This document shows, piece by piece, positions 42,353 through 50,013 of a stretch of DNA of 64,000 bases. This DNA is from Edaphobacter lichenicola. GTDB taxonomy: Bacteria; Acidobacteriota; Terriglobia; Terriglobales; Acidobacteriaceae. Under the pieces are notes generated by a model. It had not been told where the DNA came from and ran no database searches. It saw nothing but the letters and a program-made list of their open reading frames with translations. The DNA lies in assembly GCF_025264645.1 (NCBI RefSeq), contig NZ_CP073696.1, positions 4,960,001 through 5,024,000 of the forward strand, given 5' to 3'. The position numbers and the translations under genes were made by a program. Every line of letters starts with the position of its first letter. Position 1 is the first letter of the stretch.

Positions 42353-43816
42353 TCAAAAGTGATACGTCAGGTCTCCAGCAACGATGAACTGCGTCTTTTT
42401 CGTGCCGAGGTCGTAAGCAGGTAGATCGTATGAGTGCTCCAGCCGAAGCTCAGGCCGAAAGAGCACGGTGCTGCCGATCCAGCGGCCATAGCTGACGAGG
42501 TGTTCGGAGTACTTCGTCGCGTAGCCAGTGCGCTGGCCCTTCATGTCATCAACGAAATCGGTGCGAATCGATACGTAGTTCTTGTGGTTGAACTCTTTCT
42601 CGAGATAGTTGACGACGGCGAACTCCGGCGCGAAGCACCTCTGCTGGCCCTGCGAACAGAACGCTCCGTTTGCGCCGATTTCAGGCTTGATCGGGTTGAT
42701 GACGTTGCCGGCGATGTTCGGAACATCGCGTTCGTACATGTACCAGGTCTCAGTGTCAGTGTGCCACGTGGCACTGATCTTGTGATACCAAGTCTCGTAG
42801 TAGCCCTGCACATTGTTGTAGGCGTACTTGCCGTCGTTGAAGGAGTTCGCGCAGGTGTAGAGCGCATCGCCACCCTTGTGCCACGTGTAGTCCACGCACG
42901 CGGTCCCGGTGGGCTTTACATCAGCGGTCCAGGGCGCGACGTCATTGCCACCGGAGAAACCAGCCTGCACAAGCCAGTGGTCGGAAAGCTTGATGGTCGT
43001 GACGATACCAGTCTGCGTGAACGGGTCGATCGTGTAGAGAATTGAGTGTGAGTACGTGTAGTTGTTTGGCGCTAACTGGGCTTCAATATCCGGCAAAGAG
43101 ATGTATCGGCCAATGCGTATATTCATTCCTTTTGCAACATGCGGCAGGTAGAGGTCGAAGTAGAACATCACTGGGTCATAGCCGTACTCATGATTCTTTC
43201 CGAGCAGTTGCTGAGAGAAAATCCCCTTTGCCGTCGTGTAGCGATAGTCTTGTCCCCAGAGTTGTGCGAAGCGAAATCCATAGTCAACATGATCGGTCTG
43301 TACAGTATTGGGCAGGCGTTCGACGAAGAGCACCTGTTGATCGGGCGTAATCCGGTTGGGATTGTAGTAATACGCTGCCGGAGAGTTTGCACCGTCGCCC
43401 TTATTGGAGGTGCTGATGTTGAAGCCCTCGTTAAACCAGCCATAGACTTTGACGCGACTGCGATTCTCGTTGATCGCCTGCATCAGCGGATACGTCTGTG
43501 TGTCCGGCGCTCCGATCACCGGAGTTCCTCCGACGCTATAGTCGCTGCTTGGAAAAGGTGGTGAGTCGAGTGGGCCGGGATAGCCTCGACGCGGCGGATC
43601 TGGACCTGGAGGTTGAGTCGGTTTCCAGTCTTCCAGGTAAGCGTCGGCAAGGCGAATCGCAAAGGGCTTTCGCGGAAAAGGAGCTGCACCCGCAGGCGCT
43701 CCATCCACCAGAGTCGATGGCTCGTGTGGTGTTTGGTCCTGTGCCGTTGCAGGAATTCGAAACAGAACACACGTTGAGATGAAAGTGACGACAGACAAGG
43801 CGCGCAGTTTTCTCAT
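42353..43816 (-). CDS. Outer-membrane beta-barrel porin (BBP2/OmpL-like)
   Basis: A 487-residue protein with a signal peptide (MRKLRALSVVTFISTC... ending PATAQD). A Pro-rich segment near residues 65-95 precedes a barrel with alternating strands such as VKVYGWFNEGFNISTS, YGFRFAQLWGQDYRY, NIRIGRYISLPD, KISATWHTDTETWYMY, and the last strand FIVAGDLTYHF ends in Phe as barrels do. This looks like the putative beta-barrel porin-2 family. It is on the same strand as kdpE, 100 bases downstream. The Shine-Dalgarno-like GGGAGG lies about 16 bases from the ATG and inside a hairpin arm. Confidence 0.84.
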   Translation of the reverse strand: MRKLRALSVVTFISTCVLFRIPATAQDQTPHEPSTLVDGAPAGAAPFPRKPFAIRLADAYLEDWKPTQPPGPDPPRRGYPGPLDSPPFPSSDYSVGGTPVIGAPDTQTYPLMQAINENRSRVKVYGWFNEGFNISTSNKGDGANSPAAYYYNPNRITPDQQVLFVERLPNTVQTDHVDYGFRFAQLWGQDYRYTTAKGIFSQQLLGKNHEYGYDPVMFYFDLYLPHVAKGMNIRIGRYISLPDIEAQLAPNNYTYSHSILYTIDPFTQTGIVTTIKLSDHWLVQAGFSGGNDVAPWTADVKPTGTACVDYTWHKGGDALYTCANSFNDGKYAYNNVQGYYETWYHKISATWHTDTETWYMYERDVPNIAGNVINPIKPEIGANGAFCSQGQQRCFAPEFAVVNYLEKEFNHKNYVSIRTDFVDDMKGQRTGYATKYSEHLVSYGRWIGSTVLFRPELRLEHSYDLPAYDLGTKKTQFIVAGDLTYHF

Positions 43817-43830
43817 AGATCAAAACTGCC

Positions 43831-43896
43831 GCCTCCCTTATCTGCAGCAATAGATCTAAAAGAAACGTTTAAGCATAAAGATTCAGTAAGGGAGGC
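43831..43896 (-). promoter_or_regulatory. Inverted repeat that could hide the porin ribosome site
   Basis: GCCTCCCTTA (43831-43840) and TAAGGGAGGC (43887-43896) are perfect 10-base complements, 46 bases apart, between kdpE and the porin. In the minus-strand transcript the 3' arm contains GGGAGG, the only purine-rich site before the porin ATG. Pairing would close it. A protein operator or an attenuator is also possible; no T-run follows. Confidence 0.5.
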
Positions 43897-43916
43897 ATAA
43901 AGAACTCATAAGGAAA

Positions 43917-44636
43917 CTAGAAATCGTCGTTGCCGGTCGGGCGGAATCGGTAGCCGATCCAGGGTTCGGTGATGATGTAGGTGGGATCGTCCGAGAGTTC
44001 GATCTTCTTTCTCAGCTGGCCAATGTTCACACGCAGATACTCGGGCTGGTCGGCGTTGGTACCCCAGACGGCGTGGAGCAGAGCACGATGGGTGAGGACC
44101 TGGCCCGGATGCTGCGCCAGACAGACCAGAAGATCGAACTGCTTCGGCGTCAGATGCGTCTCCTGCCCTCGGACGACGACGCGATGCTGCGGTATGTCGA
44201 TGTAAAAATCTCCGGCTGAGATTATCTGTGGAACCTCGGCTTCGCCGACTGAGCTGCGGCGCAACTGCGCGCGGACGCGGGCCTGGAGCTCTTGAATGCT
44301 GAACGGCTTCGTGACATAGTCGTCGGCGCCCGCATCGAGCGCTTCAATCTTTATGAGGTCCTGATTGCGGACGGACAGCACAATGATCGGGATGGTGGAC
44401 ACCGCACGAATCTCGCGGCACAGCTCGACGCCATTCATCTCCGGCATGGAGACGTCCGTGATCACGAGATCCGGCTTCCAGTAGTGCACGGCCTCCATAC
44501 CTTCCACGCCATTCGCGGCGACGCGCAGCGTGTAACCCTGAGTGGAGAGCGCTGTGCGAAGGACGCGGGTGATCTGTGGTTCGTCATCGACGATGAGGAT
44601 CTTAGCTTCCTGCTGGTCTTGCAGGTTCTGTTTCAT
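43917..44636 (-). CDS. kdpE: KdpE-like response regulator (OmpR/PhoB family)
   Basis: A 239-residue two-component regulator. The receiver has ILIVDDEPQITRVLRTAL, phosphoacceptor Asp in LVITDVSMPEMNG, and the Lys in DDYVTKPFSIQEL. The DNA-binding winged helix has LTPKQFDLLVCLAQHPGQVLTHRALLHAVWG and YLRVNIGQLRKKIE, which match KdpE closely. KdpE normally activates kdpFABC for potassium uptake at low K+ or osmotic stress; that operon is not in this window. It overlaps the KdpD N-half gene by four bases (ATGA). Confidence 0.92.
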   Translation of the reverse strand: MKQNLQDQQEAKILIVDDEPQITRVLRTALSTQGYTLRVAANGVEGMEAVHYWKPDLVITDVSMPEMNGVELCREIRAVSTIPIIVLSVRNQDLIKIEALDAGADDYVTKPFSIQELQARVRAQLRRSSVGEAEVPQIISAGDFYIDIPQHRVVVRGQETHLTPKQFDLLVCLAQHPGQVLTHRALLHAVWGTNADQPEYLRVNIGQLRKKIELSDDPTYIITEPWIGYRFRPTGNDDF

Positions 44637-45787
44637 TCGCGCTCCGGGTGCTGCGTGACGATGTGGACGTCGACATTGGGCGATTCTTTCAGGAAGTGCT
44701 GGATAGCCCAGTAGTACAGATATTTGCGAAAGCCGTGAACGGCAGTGCGACCGAAGACGACGTGCGTGATGCGCTTCTCGCGAACGAACGCCGCAGCGGT
44801 GTGGGCGATGCTCTTGCCCTTGATCGTGAAGACTTGAGCTTCGAGGTTGCGAGCGAACTGCATGTTGGCTGCGAGTGTGGCTCGATCTTCTTCGGACAGG
44901 TCGTCGTCATCGTCGACATGCAGGACGAAGAGTTCGCCTCCAACGCCCTCGGCCACGCGGGCGCCGCGAGCGATCAACATCTGCGATGAGCTGTTGGAGC
45001 TGATGCAGACTGCGACGCGCTCGCGAACCGCCCAGTGCGCCTCAATGCGCTTCGCGTCCATGTAAGCGGTCAGCGTACGGTCGACTGCCTTCGTCACATG
45101 TTGTAGAGCTAGCTCGCGGAGTGCGATGAGGTTGCCGCGGCGGAAGAAGTTGGCCAGGGCTTTTTCGGCGCGGGCGGTGCCGTAGATATCGCCCCTCCGC
45201 ATACGGGTCTGCAAAGCCTCCGGCGTCAGATCGGCCATGACGATCTCGTCGGCCCGCTGGACTAACCAGTCGGGAACCGTCTCGCGAATCTGCACTCCGG
45301 TGACGCTCTGCACGGTCGGCGCGACGCTTTCAATGTGTTGCACGTTCATCGTCGCCAGCACATCGATGTTGGCGGCGAGGACGTCGAGCACATCCTCATA
45401 GCGTTTGCGGTGCTTGCTGCCCTCGATGTTGCTGTGGGCCAGTTCGTCGATCAAGACGATCTGCGGGCACCTGGTAAGGATGCCGTCGAGGTCCATCTCC
45501 TCGAAGGTGACTCCTTTGTACTCGATCTTTTTTCGCGGAATCTTCTCCAGCTGATCTGCCAGCTCGGCGGTGCGCGGCCGTCCATGCGTCTCGACGACGC
45601 CGATCACGATATCCTCTCCGCGTGCGTGCCTGCGGATGGCCTCGCTGAGCATGTTGTACGTCTTGCCGACACCTGGCGCATAGCCGAGAAAGAGTTTGAA
45701 GGTGCCCCGCGTCTTCTCGGGATCAACCTTCTCAAGCCATTCGTCCGGACTCTTCAGTGCGGGATTCGAGTTGTCGCGAGTGCCCAT
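44633..45787 (-). CDS. kdpD: KdpD N-terminal half (KdpD domain plus USP), without kinase
   Basis: A 384-residue cytoplasmic protein equal to the N-terminal half of KdpD. The KdpD sensor domain has the Walker A-like GYAPGVGKT (35-43), ETHGRPRTAELA, VLIDELAHSN (111-120), and DVLATMNVQHIES. A universal-stress-protein-like domain covers about 250-375 (VAVCISSNSSSQMLIARGAR, HVVFGRTAVHGFRKYL). It ends with HPERE and lacks any membrane or kinase part. A protein carrying the missing half is encoded divergently, 17 bases away. Known KdpD is one polypeptide of about 900 residues; stand-alone N-terminal forms also exist. Confidence 0.9.
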   Translation of the reverse strand: MGTRDNSNPALKSPDEWLEKVDPEKTRGTFKLFLGYAPGVGKTYNMLSEAIRRHARGEDIVIGVVETHGRPRTAELADQLEKIPRKKIEYKGVTFEEMDLDGILTRCPQIVLIDELAHSNIEGSKHRKRYEDVLDVLAANIDVLATMNVQHIESVAPTVQSVTGVQIRETVPDWLVQRADEIVMADLTPEALQTRMRRGDIYGTARAEKALANFFRRGNLIALRELALQHVTKAVDRTLTAYMDAKRIEAHWAVRERVAVCISSNSSSQMLIARGARVAEGVGGELFVLHVDDDDDLSEEDRATLAANMQFARNLEAQVFTIKGKSIAHTAAAFVREKRITHVVFGRTAVHGFRKYLYYWAIQHFLKESPNVDVHIVTQHPERE

Positions 45788-45804
45788 AAGGATAAGATAA
45801 AGAG

Positions 45805-47256
45805 GTGCAGCGAAAGCTTAGACGCAGTATCGTTCGTTACAGTATCTCCACAGCAGGTGCAGCTGCAATTGTAGCTGTCTACTTTCGTTGGCTGCACGTG
45901 AATGAGACAACCGTTGCACTGACCTTGCTGGTGGGCATCCTTTTTGTTGCGGCAAACTGGGGTCTGCGCCACTCCATTTACCTGTCGATTCTGTCTGCAG
46001 CCGCGTTCAACTTCTTTTTTCTACCGCCGGTACTCACGTTCACTGTGGGGGATGGCCGCAACTGGGTGGCTTTATTCGCGTTTCTTGTGACGGGCATCGT
46101 CGCCAGCCAGCTTGCGGAGCGTGCGCGCCGAGAGGCGAAGATCTCACGCCGTCGCCAGCGCGAGTCGGAACGGTTGTACGAGTTCAGCCAGCAGATGCTA
46201 GTCACAGGCAACGTCATCGACCTGCTGAACGTGCTGCCGCAGATGATCGCGGTCACGTTCAATCTCTCTGGCGCAGCCGTCTACCTGCGCGAAAAGGATC
46301 GCGTCTATCGCTCTAGTCCTGAGTACATGGACGTGACTGCGGCTGAGCTCCGTGACGCAGCGTACACGAGAGACCATCGTCATGATGAGGAGCGCAAAGT
46401 GACTCTCATCCCCATTTTGCTGGGCCAGCGTCCGATTGGCGCAGTCGGTATTACGGGGGAAGGCACCTCTCCCGAGGCGCTCGATGCTGTCTGCGGTCTC
46501 GCTGCCATCGCCATTGAGCGTGCCGGAGCGGTTGAAACGTTGACGCGAGTGCAGGCTTCGCGAGAGAGTGAGCGCCTGCGCAATGCGCTGCTAGACTCGG
46601 TGGCGCACGAGTTGCGAACGCCGCTGACCTCCATCACTGCTGCGATTACCACGTTGCGAAGTGACGCGAAACTCGACGCCGAACAAAGCGGAGAGATGAT
46701 GCAGGTGATCGAAGAAGAAGCTGCGCGATTGGACCGGCTCGTTGGCCAGGCGATGGAGATGGCGGAGTTGGACGCGCACGACATTAAGCTTGACCTCCGA
46801 ATGCAGTCCATGCGCGAGGCCGTCGATCTTGCCTTGGAGGCGGTACAGGGACCGCTCAAAACTCACCCTGTCGAACTCCGTTTCCCCGAGTCTCTACCGC
46901 TGGTGCAGATGGATCTTGAACGCATCGCCAAGGTGCTGCAACATCTGTTGGAGAATGCGGCGAAGTATTCGGCGGACGGAAGCCCCATCTTCGTGAGCGC
47001 CGAGGTGTCGAAGGGGCAACTCGTCACCAGTGTCGCCGACCGCGGTGCCGGCGTTGATGACCTGGAAAAGATGATGATCTTTGACAAGTTCTATCGTGGA
47101 CAAGGGCAGCGATACCGAGTGCAGGGCACGGGGATGGGGCTCGCCATCGCGAAGGCCATCGTCGAAGCGCATGGCGGATCGATCGAGGTCACCAGTCAGC
47201 CTTCGCAGGGCTCTGTATTTTCTTTCTACCTGCCGCTCAACCTGTCGGGCCGCTGA
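45805..47256 (+). CDS. DUF4118 sensor histidine kinase (KdpD C-terminal half)
   Basis: A 483-residue membrane kinase from GTG 45805. Four short helices form the DUF4118 domain of KdpD in the first 105 residues (including SIYLSILSAAAFNFFFLPP, the KdpD-like FNFFFLPP). A GAF-like region follows (about 130-245). The HisKA domain has SVAHELRTPLTSI with the phosphorylated His at 268, and the ATPase domain has HLLENAAKYS, DRGAGVD and GTGMGLAIAKAI. It matches KdpD from its membrane part to the end. With the divergent N-half it could rebuild a KdpD. Its stop directly abuts that of the convergent efflux gene. Confidence 0.92.
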   Translation: MQRKLRRSIVRYSISTAGAAAIVAVYFRWLHVNETTVALTLLVGILFVAANWGLRHSIYLSILSAAAFNFFFLPPVLTFTVGDGRNWVALFAFLVTGIVASQLAERARREAKISRRRQRESERLYEFSQQMLVTGNVIDLLNVLPQMIAVTFNLSGAAVYLREKDRVYRSSPEYMDVTAAELRDAAYTRDHRHDEERKVTLIPILLGQRPIGAVGITGEGTSPEALDAVCGLAAIAIERAGAVETLTRVQASRESERLRNALLDSVAHELRTPLTSITAAITTLRSDAKLDAEQSGEMMQVIEEEAARLDRLVGQAMEMAELDAHDIKLDLRMQSMREAVDLALEAVQGPLKTHPVELRFPESLPLVQMDLERIAKVLQHLLENAAKYSADGSPIFVSAEVSKGQLVTSVADRGAGVDDLEKMMIFDKFYRGQGQRYRVQGTGMGLAIAKAIVEAHGGSIEVTSQPSQGSVFSFYLPLNLSGR

Positions 47257-48723
47257 TTACAGCTTCGGGAGGCTCGTGACGTTCCAGCCGCCGCCAAGCG
47301 CTTTGATCAGAAGTACGCTCGCGTCCATCTGTCGTCGCATGATGTCGATGTCATTTCGTTCGTTGGTGAGTGCGGTTGTCTGCGCAGTCACGACCTGCAA
47401 ATAGGTATCGAGCCCACCGACATATCTGTTGTTGAATATCTGCTCTGCCGACTGTGCCGCCTTCGTTGCCTGGTGCTGGTGCGTCGCCTCCTGGTTGAGA
47501 ACACGCAGCGCAACCAGATTATCTTCGACCTGTTGAAACGCGGTCAGCGTTGTCTGTCGGTAGTTGGCGACGGTCTCATCGTAGCTGGCGTTGGCCTGTT
47601 CGGAGACAGCAGCTCTACGCCCTGCATCGAACACTGTCTGCGACAGCATTGGGCCAATGGACCACAGGAAGCTGGCCGGGTTAAAGAGATTCCCGAACGA
47701 TGAACCTTCGAATCCAATCGCACCACTCAGAGAAATCGTCGGATAGAAGGCCGCACGTGCGATTCCGATCCGGTCATTCGCCTCGGCCACGCGGCGCTCT
47801 GCAGCGGCGATGTCTGGCCGCCGCTCTAGAAGCTCAGAGGGCAGCCCAGGTGGAATCGCGGGAGGCCGTGCATCGAGCGGGGCATTCGTCAACGAAAACG
47901 ACGCGGGAGGCTTGCCAAGCAAAATGGCAATTGCATGCTCAAACAGTGCACGTTGCAGCGTGATGTCGTGCGCCTGCACCTTGGCTGCCTCGAGTTGAGT
48001 CTCTGCCTGATCGACGTCTGACTTCGGAGCAACGCCGCCTTCGAAGCGGTTATTCGTGATGCGCCATGCCTCTTCGAAGTCCTTCACGGTGTCGTTCAGC
48101 AGCTTCTCTTGCGCGTCGGCGCTGCGTGCCTCGAAGTAATCTACTGCGAGCTCGGCCTGAAGACTTAGCATCACCGTTTGTCGATCGCCTGCGCTCGCCT
48201 GCGCTTCTTCCCGAGCCGCGCTGACGGTGCGGCGAACACGACCCCAGACGTCAATCTCGTAGTTCAAATCAACCGGAAGCTCAATGACGCCGACGCCGTT
48301 TCCATTTTGAGTGTTCACGTTGAAGTATGGCTGATTGGAAGACTCTCGCGCTCCTCCGGCAGACGGAGCGACTCCGACCGTCGGGTACAACGAAGCGCGA
48401 TTGAAGCGGATCAAGGCACGTGCCTCGCGGAATCGAGCGTCGGCGGCCTTGAGATTTTGATTATTCTCCGCTACTTGTGGCTCAAGAACATTCAGCTCTG
48501 CATCGCCGAAGATTGTCCACCACTCCCCGCGTTGCGCGGCATCGGCAGGTTGGGCAACCTGCCAGTTGATGTTCTCTTTCGACGCATCGGTATTTGCATC
48601 CGAACCTGCCTCTTTGAACTCAGGAGCCATAGGAACGGATGGCTTGACATACTTCGGCCCAACCATGCACCCGGTAAGTAGAAGCGCAGCAAAAGGAGCC
48701 AGAGCTGACGGACGTAACGTCAC
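47257..48723 (-). CDS. RND efflux outer-membrane factor (NodT/OprM-like lipoprotein)
   Basis: A 488-residue TolC-type channel. The lipobox is LLTGC with Cys19, so it is a lipoprotein. VGPKYVKPSVPMAPEF is the typical start of the mature part. Two OEP repeats follow, with NYEIDVWGRVRR (first half), SDVDQAETQLEAAKVQAHDI, and LLERRPDIAAAERRVAEANDRIGIARAAFYP (family hallmark, shown in part). It ends SLPKL. It overlaps the adaptor gene by four bases (ATGA) and abuts the histidine kinase stop with no gap. Confidence 0.93.
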   Translation of the reverse strand: MTLRPSALAPFAALLLTGCMVGPKYVKPSVPMAPEFKEAGSDANTDASKENINWQVAQPADAAQRGEWWTIFGDAELNVLEPQVAENNQNLKAADARFREARALIRFNRASLYPTVGVAPSAGGARESSNQPYFNVNTQNGNGVGVIELPVDLNYEIDVWGRVRRTVSAAREEAQASAGDRQTVMLSLQAELAVDYFEARSADAQEKLLNDTVKDFEEAWRITNNRFEGGVAPKSDVDQAETQLEAAKVQAHDITLQRALFEHAIAILLGKPPASFSLTNAPLDARPPAIPPGLPSELLERRPDIAAAERRVAEANDRIGIARAAFYPTISLSGAIGFEGSSFGNLFNPASFLWSIGPMLSQTVFDAGRRAAVSEQANASYDETVANYRQTTLTAFQQVEDNLVALRVLNQEATHQHQATKAAQSAEQIFNNRYVGGLDTYLQVVTAQTTALTNERNDIDIMRRQMDASVLLIKALGGGWNVTSLPKL

Positions 48724-49985
48724 TGTGCCCCCGCTTCCTTCTTCATCTGGGTTGCGTTTTCGTCGACATGGTTCTTAACCTGCACCTCCTGCCCAGTGGC
48801 AAGGGAGTCGGAGGGGTCGAGAATCACAGCATCAGTCGCCTTCAGCCCGGAAGAGATCTCCACATTGGCGCCGGAGTCCTTGCCGATCACCACTGGAACC
48901 AACTGCACGCGGCCGTTGCGAACGACGCCTACCTGTAAACCCTGGGCGCGGAACAGAAGCGTATTGGCCGGGAGCATCAGACCCGTTGCGCGCTCCGGCA
49001 CCTTGAAGTGAACAAACACATAAGCTCCTGGCAGCAGCTCGCCCTTGGGATTGTCCACGTCCACTTCAACGTTGAGCGTGCGCGTTGCCAGATCGATTGC
49101 GTTTGAGTTGCGCGCGATCGTGCCTTCAAACGATTTGTCGGGGTACTCGTCCAGTGTCAGGGTCGCCTTATCGCCCTGCTTGATTGAGGTGGAGTAAACC
49201 TCTGGAACTGAAACGAAGACGCGGATCTTGTCAATGGACGCAAGATGAAACAGTTCCTTCGGCGTAGTGTTCTCGCCCGCCTGGATCAGCCCGCCGATGT
49301 CGATATTGCGTGCCGTCACAATTCCGTCGAAGGGAGCGAATACCTTCTCGAATGATTGCAACTGCTGCAGTCTGCGAACGGATGCCATCGAAGCATCGAC
49401 AGCAGCTTTCTTCGCGGCCGCATCGCTCACCGCAACATCGGTCTCCTGCTTCGAGACCGAGTTCGTCGTCAAAAGATTCTGATAGCGTGCCGAGGTCGTG
49501 TTGGCCAGGTCGAGATTGGCCTGCGCACTCTTAAGGTCTGCCTGCGCCACCTGAAGCTGTTCATCCAGCTCCGGCGTCTCGATGACCGCCATCAACTGTC
49601 CCTTCTTCACATGTGCACCGATATCGAAGTACCAACTCTTCAGATAGCCGCTTGTACGCGCGTAGATAGGCGTGTCAACGAACGCCTGGGTGTTGCCTGG
49701 CAACGCCAATCCCGAAGACAGCCTGGAACTTGCAGGATAGATGACATTCACAAATGGAATCGCTTCAGCTTTTGTATCTTTCTCCAAGGTGCTTTCGGTT
49801 CGCCGCCGCGCAGCGATTCCGAGGATGACGATCAGCGCGACGATCAAGGCAATGACGGCCGCACCGATCCACGTACCTTTTGTCAGGCGTGGCTCTCGAG
49901 GCTCTTGCGAGTCAGCCGAGAGATTGTCCGATGGTGTCGTTCTATCCTCGTTCATCTCTGTCTTCACCTCAGTCCCGCTTGTCAT
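48720..49985 (-). CDS. RND efflux periplasmic adaptor (membrane fusion protein)
   Basis: A 421-residue adaptor with an N-terminal membrane anchor (WIGAAVIALIVALIVILGIA, about residues 38-57). The start at ATG 49985 follows AGAGGG; ATG 50006 and ATG 49955 (after GAGGTGAAG) are alternatives. Lipoyl-type halves are YARTSGYLKSWYFDIGAHVKKGQ and FAPFDGIVTARNIDIGG, separated by an alpha-hairpin of Ala/Gln-rich coiled coil. Beta-barrel and membrane-proximal domains follow. It bridges the RND pump and the outer-membrane factor and is 28 bases downstream of the pump gene. Confidence 0.92.
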   Translation of the reverse strand: MTSGTEVKTEMNEDRTTPSDNLSADSQEPREPRLTKGTWIGAAVIALIVALIVILGIAARRRTESTLEKDTKAEAIPFVNVIYPASSRLSSGLALPGNTQAFVDTPIYARTSGYLKSWYFDIGAHVKKGQLMAVIETPELDEQLQVAQADLKSAQANLDLANTTSARYQNLLTTNSVSKQETDVAVSDAAAKKAAVDASMASVRRLQQLQSFEKVFAPFDGIVTARNIDIGGLIQAGENTTPKELFHLASIDKIRVFVSVPEVYSTSIKQGDKATLTLDEYPDKSFEGTIARNSNAIDLATRTLNVEVDVDNPKGELLPGAYVFVHFKVPERATGLMLPANTLLFRAQGLQVGVVRNGRVQLVPVVIGKDSGANVEISSGLKATDAVILDPSDSLATGQEVQVKNHVDENATQMKKEAGAQ

Positions 49986-50013
49986 GCGCCCTCTTTCCAT
50001 AGTCATAGATATC

